Origin: a virus
Direction: 5' to 3' (one strand)
Virus record (IMG/VR): IMGVR_UViG_3300030104_005063
Span: 1-64,000 of that record
Length of the DNA stretch: 64,000 bases
Part shown: positions 61,794 to 64,000 of the stretch, piece after piece
How the letters are laid out: every line of letters begins with the position of its first letter
Position numbering within the stretch: the first letter of the stretch is position 1
The notes under the pieces: model-generated
What the model was told of the DNA's origin: nothing
The model's database searches: none
The model's input: only the letters and a program-made list of their open reading frames with translations
Made by a program: the position numbers and the translations under genes

Positions 61794-62448
61794 AATAAAT
61801 TATATCACAGACACTTATCCTTTCAGAGAAATTGTAGAGTGTTGGTTTTGGGATGAATCCATATTACCGCTAAGTGGTATTTCAAATTTACATCTTGAGA
61901 AAACTTATGATTTATTTGAAAGAAAAAATGACCAGTCAACAATATGGCATAAATGTTTTTATAAAGAAATTAGAGAGGATGATTCGTTTAACGACATCTA
62001 TTTAAAATTTTTAGAAGATATAATTAAACCAAGATTTGGTGAAAAAATAGTATATCAAAAAATACCAACATTTAGAGTTCATTTGCCAGGTAATGTATCT
62101 GTTGGTGAGTTTCATAAAGACAGACATTATAGGGATGAAGAATGGGCTAATAAGGTTCAAGAATTGAATTACTTTGTGCCATTAACTAAAGCTTATGGGA
62201 CTAACACGATATGGGCAGAAACAGAGGAAGACTTGAGTGATTTTAAAGAGATAAGAGCAAATTACGGTGAGTGTGTAGAGTGGAATGCTAGTAAGTTGAC
62301 TCATGGTAATAAACAAAATATGACTAGAGTGACAAGAGTAAGTTTTGATTTCAGAGTGATACCAAAATCGAGATATGTAAATAGTGAGCATTTAACAATT
62401 AACACCAATGTGCCTTTTGAAATTGGTGGATATTATGGGGTTTTATAG
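61786..62448 (+). CDS. 2-oxoglutarate/Fe(II) oxygenase-like protein (StrG-like)
   Basis: A 220-residue protein starting at GTG. VSVGEFHKDRHYRDEE has the His-x-Asp pair, KLTHGNKQNMTRVTRVSFDF the distal His and Arg, which is the facial triad of Fe(II)/2-oxoglutarate oxygenases; the set resembles StrG-type proteins of streptomycin-like sugar pathways. It may hydroxylate a sugar or lipid of the glycan. The family assignment is by motif only. Confidence 0.65.
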   Translation: MDKINYITDTYPFREIVECWFWDESILPLSGISNLHLEKTYDLFERKNDQSTIWHKCFYKEIREDDSFNDIYLKFLEDIIKPRFGEKIVYQKIPTFRVHLPGNVSVGEFHKDRHYRDEEWANKVQELNYFVPLTKAYGTNTIWAETEEDLSDFKEIRANYGECVEWNASKLTHGNKQNMTRVTRVSFDFRVIPKSRYVNSEHLTINTNVPFEIGGYYGVL

Positions 62449-63701
62449 TGAATGAAGTTATAAGTTTTATACAACCAAGTAGAAACAATTTAAAGTATCT
62501 GAAGTGGTCTTATGACAGCATCAGAAAGAACTTAGGATACCGACACGAAATATGTTGGGCTGATGATTTCTCTGATGATGGGACTTGGGAGTGGATGCAA
62601 GAGATTGCTGAAAAAGATAAGAATGTTAAAATACATCGTAATGAAGGTCCTACAAGATTAGGTCATACGATACTTTATGATACATTAATTAATGACTATG
62701 CTACAAACGACATCGTAATGATTTATCATGCTGATATGTATGCCTGTCCTAAAATGGATGAGGAAGTTCTAAAACATTTAGAACGAGGTAAGGTAGTCAG
62801 TGCAACTCGTATAGAACCACCACTACATCCTGATGGACCAGAAAAGATACTCAAAGACTTTGGTATAGAACCTGAAGAATTTGATGAGATGGGACTAATG
62901 AACTTTCTTAAATTTGCTAGGGAACAAAGAGAAGTAAATAAAAATAATGGAGAAGGAAAGACTACCAATGGTATATTTGCACCTTGGGCTATATACAAAG
63001 ATGACTTTACCAGTATTGGTGGACATGATCCGTTATATGCTCCACAATCTAAAGAAGACTCTGATATATTCAATCGATTCAAGTTAGCTGGGTATGAGTT
63101 TATTCAAACCTGGCAAGGATTCGTATATCATATGACTTGTAGAGGTAGTAGATTCAAAGATGGAGCTATGAGGAATCCAGCAGGTCAAGTCTTCATGAAA
63201 AATAGAGAATCATCAGAGTGGTTAGCTCAAAATCTTAGGTCAACTCGTAATTTCATTCGTAAGTGGGGACATATGGTAAAACATGATGAGTATTTGAAAC
63301 CGATAGTGCCACCAAAATACAAAGTGTATTTCAAAGCATATAACTGTAATCTTCAGTTGTTACATGAGTTAGAACCGTGGTGTGACTCCATATATTTAGA
63401 TTATGGCTCTGTTGGAAAGTATTCTCATGAGTATAGAAAAAAAGAACAACCAAATACTCAATTCAACTTAGACGAGAGAATATGGATGTATGGAAATAGC
63501 AAGATAACAGATAAAGATGGTGTCGTTGTAGAGTTTGATTGTAATAAATTAACACCAACTAACTTTCAAATAATAGTAAATTTGTCAGAAATAGTTCAAG
63601 AAAGCGGAGAGTTGGGTGAAATGGAACTCGACATATTTAAATTTTATATTAATTCGTTAGAGACTTACGAAAAAAACTTAATCGTTTGTAAGACTAACTA
63701 A
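62448..63701 (+). CDS. Long GT2 glycosyltransferase with C-terminal extension
   Basis: A 417-residue protein starting at GTG (TAGTG overlap). ISFIQPSRNNLKYLKW, ICWADDFSDDGTWEW and IVMIYHADMYACPKM (with His-Ala-Asp) form the GT-A core; FKLAGYEFIQTWQGFVYHMT and FIRKWGH align with the enzyme at 59.2 kb. Residues about 290-417 are an extra alpha/beta domain, FNCGSVGKY-like, without clear match. It is the last glycosyltransferase of the island. Confidence 0.8.
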   Translation: MNEVISFIQPSRNNLKYLKWSYDSIRKNLGYRHEICWADDFSDDGTWEWMQEIAEKDKNVKIHRNEGPTRLGHTILYDTLINDYATNDIVMIYHADMYACPKMDEEVLKHLERGKVVSATRIEPPLHPDGPEKILKDFGIEPEEFDEMGLMNFLKFAREQREVNKNNGEGKTTNGIFAPWAIYKDDFTSIGGHDPLYAPQSKEDSDIFNRFKLAGYEFIQTWQGFVYHMTCRGSRFKDGAMRNPAGQVFMKNRESSEWLAQNLRSTRNFIRKWGHMVKHDEYLKPIVPPKYKVYFKAYNCNLQLLHELEPWCDSIYLDYGSVGKYSHEYRKKEQPNTQFNLDERIWMYGNSKITDKDGVVVEFDCNKLTPTNFQIIVNLSEIVQESGELGEMELDIFKFYINSLETYEKNLIVCKTN

Positions 63702-63719
63702 CTATTTATAAGTGTAATA
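63702..63719 (+). promoter_or_regulatory. TATTTATA motif before the final unit
   Basis: CTATTTATAAGTGTAATA lies 11 bases before ATG, followed by GAGG. The core is one base off the other copies. Confidence 0.3.
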
Positions 63720-63729
63720 AGAGGTTATA

Positions 63730-63957
63730 ATGGAAAATAAATTAGGTTCTTACATCAATAATTTGATGACCACCATAGTAGATAAAGAAGAAAGATTTTT
63801 CGTCAGAAAGTTAGCTTTTAGTGAACTAACTAAATTAAAGACAGACATCACAGATTTTATATTTGAGTATATAGATGAGATGGAAGATGGTCCTTGGAAA
63901 GACGAAGATAAAAACCAAACTGAACTTAAATTTGGAGATAAAAATGAAAATAAGTAA
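63730..63957 (+). CDS. Small hypothetical protein after the sugar island
   Basis: A 75-residue acidic, helical protein (MENKLGSYINNLMTTIVDKE...), with GAGG before ATG and a motif-bearing gap upstream. No recognisable domain. It probably begins a new phage operon; its stop lies inside the next gene. Confidence 0.6.
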   Translation: MENKLGSYINNLMTTIVDKEERFFVRKLAFSELTKLKTDITDFIFEYIDEMEDGPWKDEDKNQTELKFGDKNENK

Positions 63958-64000
63958 TGAAGTCGTTGTGGAGTTAAAAAAAGTTAGAGCTGCACTTGAC
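63944..64000 (+). CDS. Partial gene at the right window edge
   Basis: ATG at 63944, behind a GGAG site, opens a frame that runs 19 codons to the window edge (MKISNEVVVELKKVRAALD). It overlaps the previous gene by 14 bases, as is usual here. Too short to identify. Confidence 0.5.
   Translation, partial: MKISNEVVVELKKVRAALD

Noticed and set aside
1-64000. tRNA genes, integrase, origin or attachment site
   Set aside because: Gaps are short (the largest near 110 bases) and none folds into a tRNA by eye; no integrase or repeat pair was found.

Overview
The window is a 64 kb piece of a large, AT-rich, T4-type tailed phage (contractile tail), almost certainly marine. Every gene I can support lies on the + strand, tightly packed and often overlapping by 1-14 bases. 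Hallmarks are a T4-like tail module (sheath, tube, gp15-, gp26-, gp48/54- and gp53-like proteins, tape measure, giant baseplate/hub protein) and a T4-like replisome (gp32 SSB, UvsX, RNase H/FEN, gp41-type helicase, gp43 family B polymerase, gp45 clamp, gp44/gp62 clamp loader). No terminase, portal, capsid, integrase or tRNA gene is visible here.

Layout. 1-13.3 kb: tail and structural genes. 13.3-17.3 kb: a compact family A polymerase-like protein, an HNH protein, a small conserved protein and a glutaredoxin-like protein. 17.4-24.9 kb: ssb, uvsX, rnh/FEN, helicase, a DNA methyltransferase and an adenosylcobalamin-dependent (class II) ribonucleotide reductase. 24.9-28.3 kb: a full-length TonB-dependent outer-membrane receptor, a terminator and a lipoprotein, all cellular in character. 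28.3-36.3 kb: polymerase, clamp and clamp loader, then a ClpP-like protease, a Cas4-like nuclease, a SLOG protein and small proteins. 36.3-63.7 kb: a 27 kb carbohydrate island of glycosyltransferases, nucleotide-sugar enzymes, methyltransferases, a deacetylase and an oxygenase. The last genes (63.7 kb on) begin another unit, cut by the window edge.

Host. The TonB receptor (carboxypeptidase-regulatory N-terminal domain, plug, barrel, signal peptide ending FGQ) and the lipoprotein look like proteins of the FCB superphylum. The phage uses TTGACA/TATAAT-type promoters and AGGAG ribosome sites, which argues against typical Bacteroidota and is compatible with Marinimicrobia (SAR406) or a relative. 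This is inference, not proof.

How the genes work together. Sigma70-like promoters stand before the PolA-like gene, ssb, the family B polymerase and the clamp. A second recurring intergenic motif (ATATTTAT, often followed by an ATG-containing AT tract) stands before sheath, tube, ssb, the reductase and later units, and is a candidate late or phage-specific promoter. The B12-dependent reductase lies directly upstream of the TonB receptor, suggesting a nutrient (possibly cobalamin) acquisition unit. In the sugar island a GDP-mannose 4,6-dehydratase, a ColD-like PLP/PMP 3-dehydratase with His in place of Lys, a minimal E1-alpha/E1-beta thiamine enzyme pair and two short-chain dehydrogenases with displaced or missing catalytic Tyr could together make a branched 3,6-dideoxysugar.
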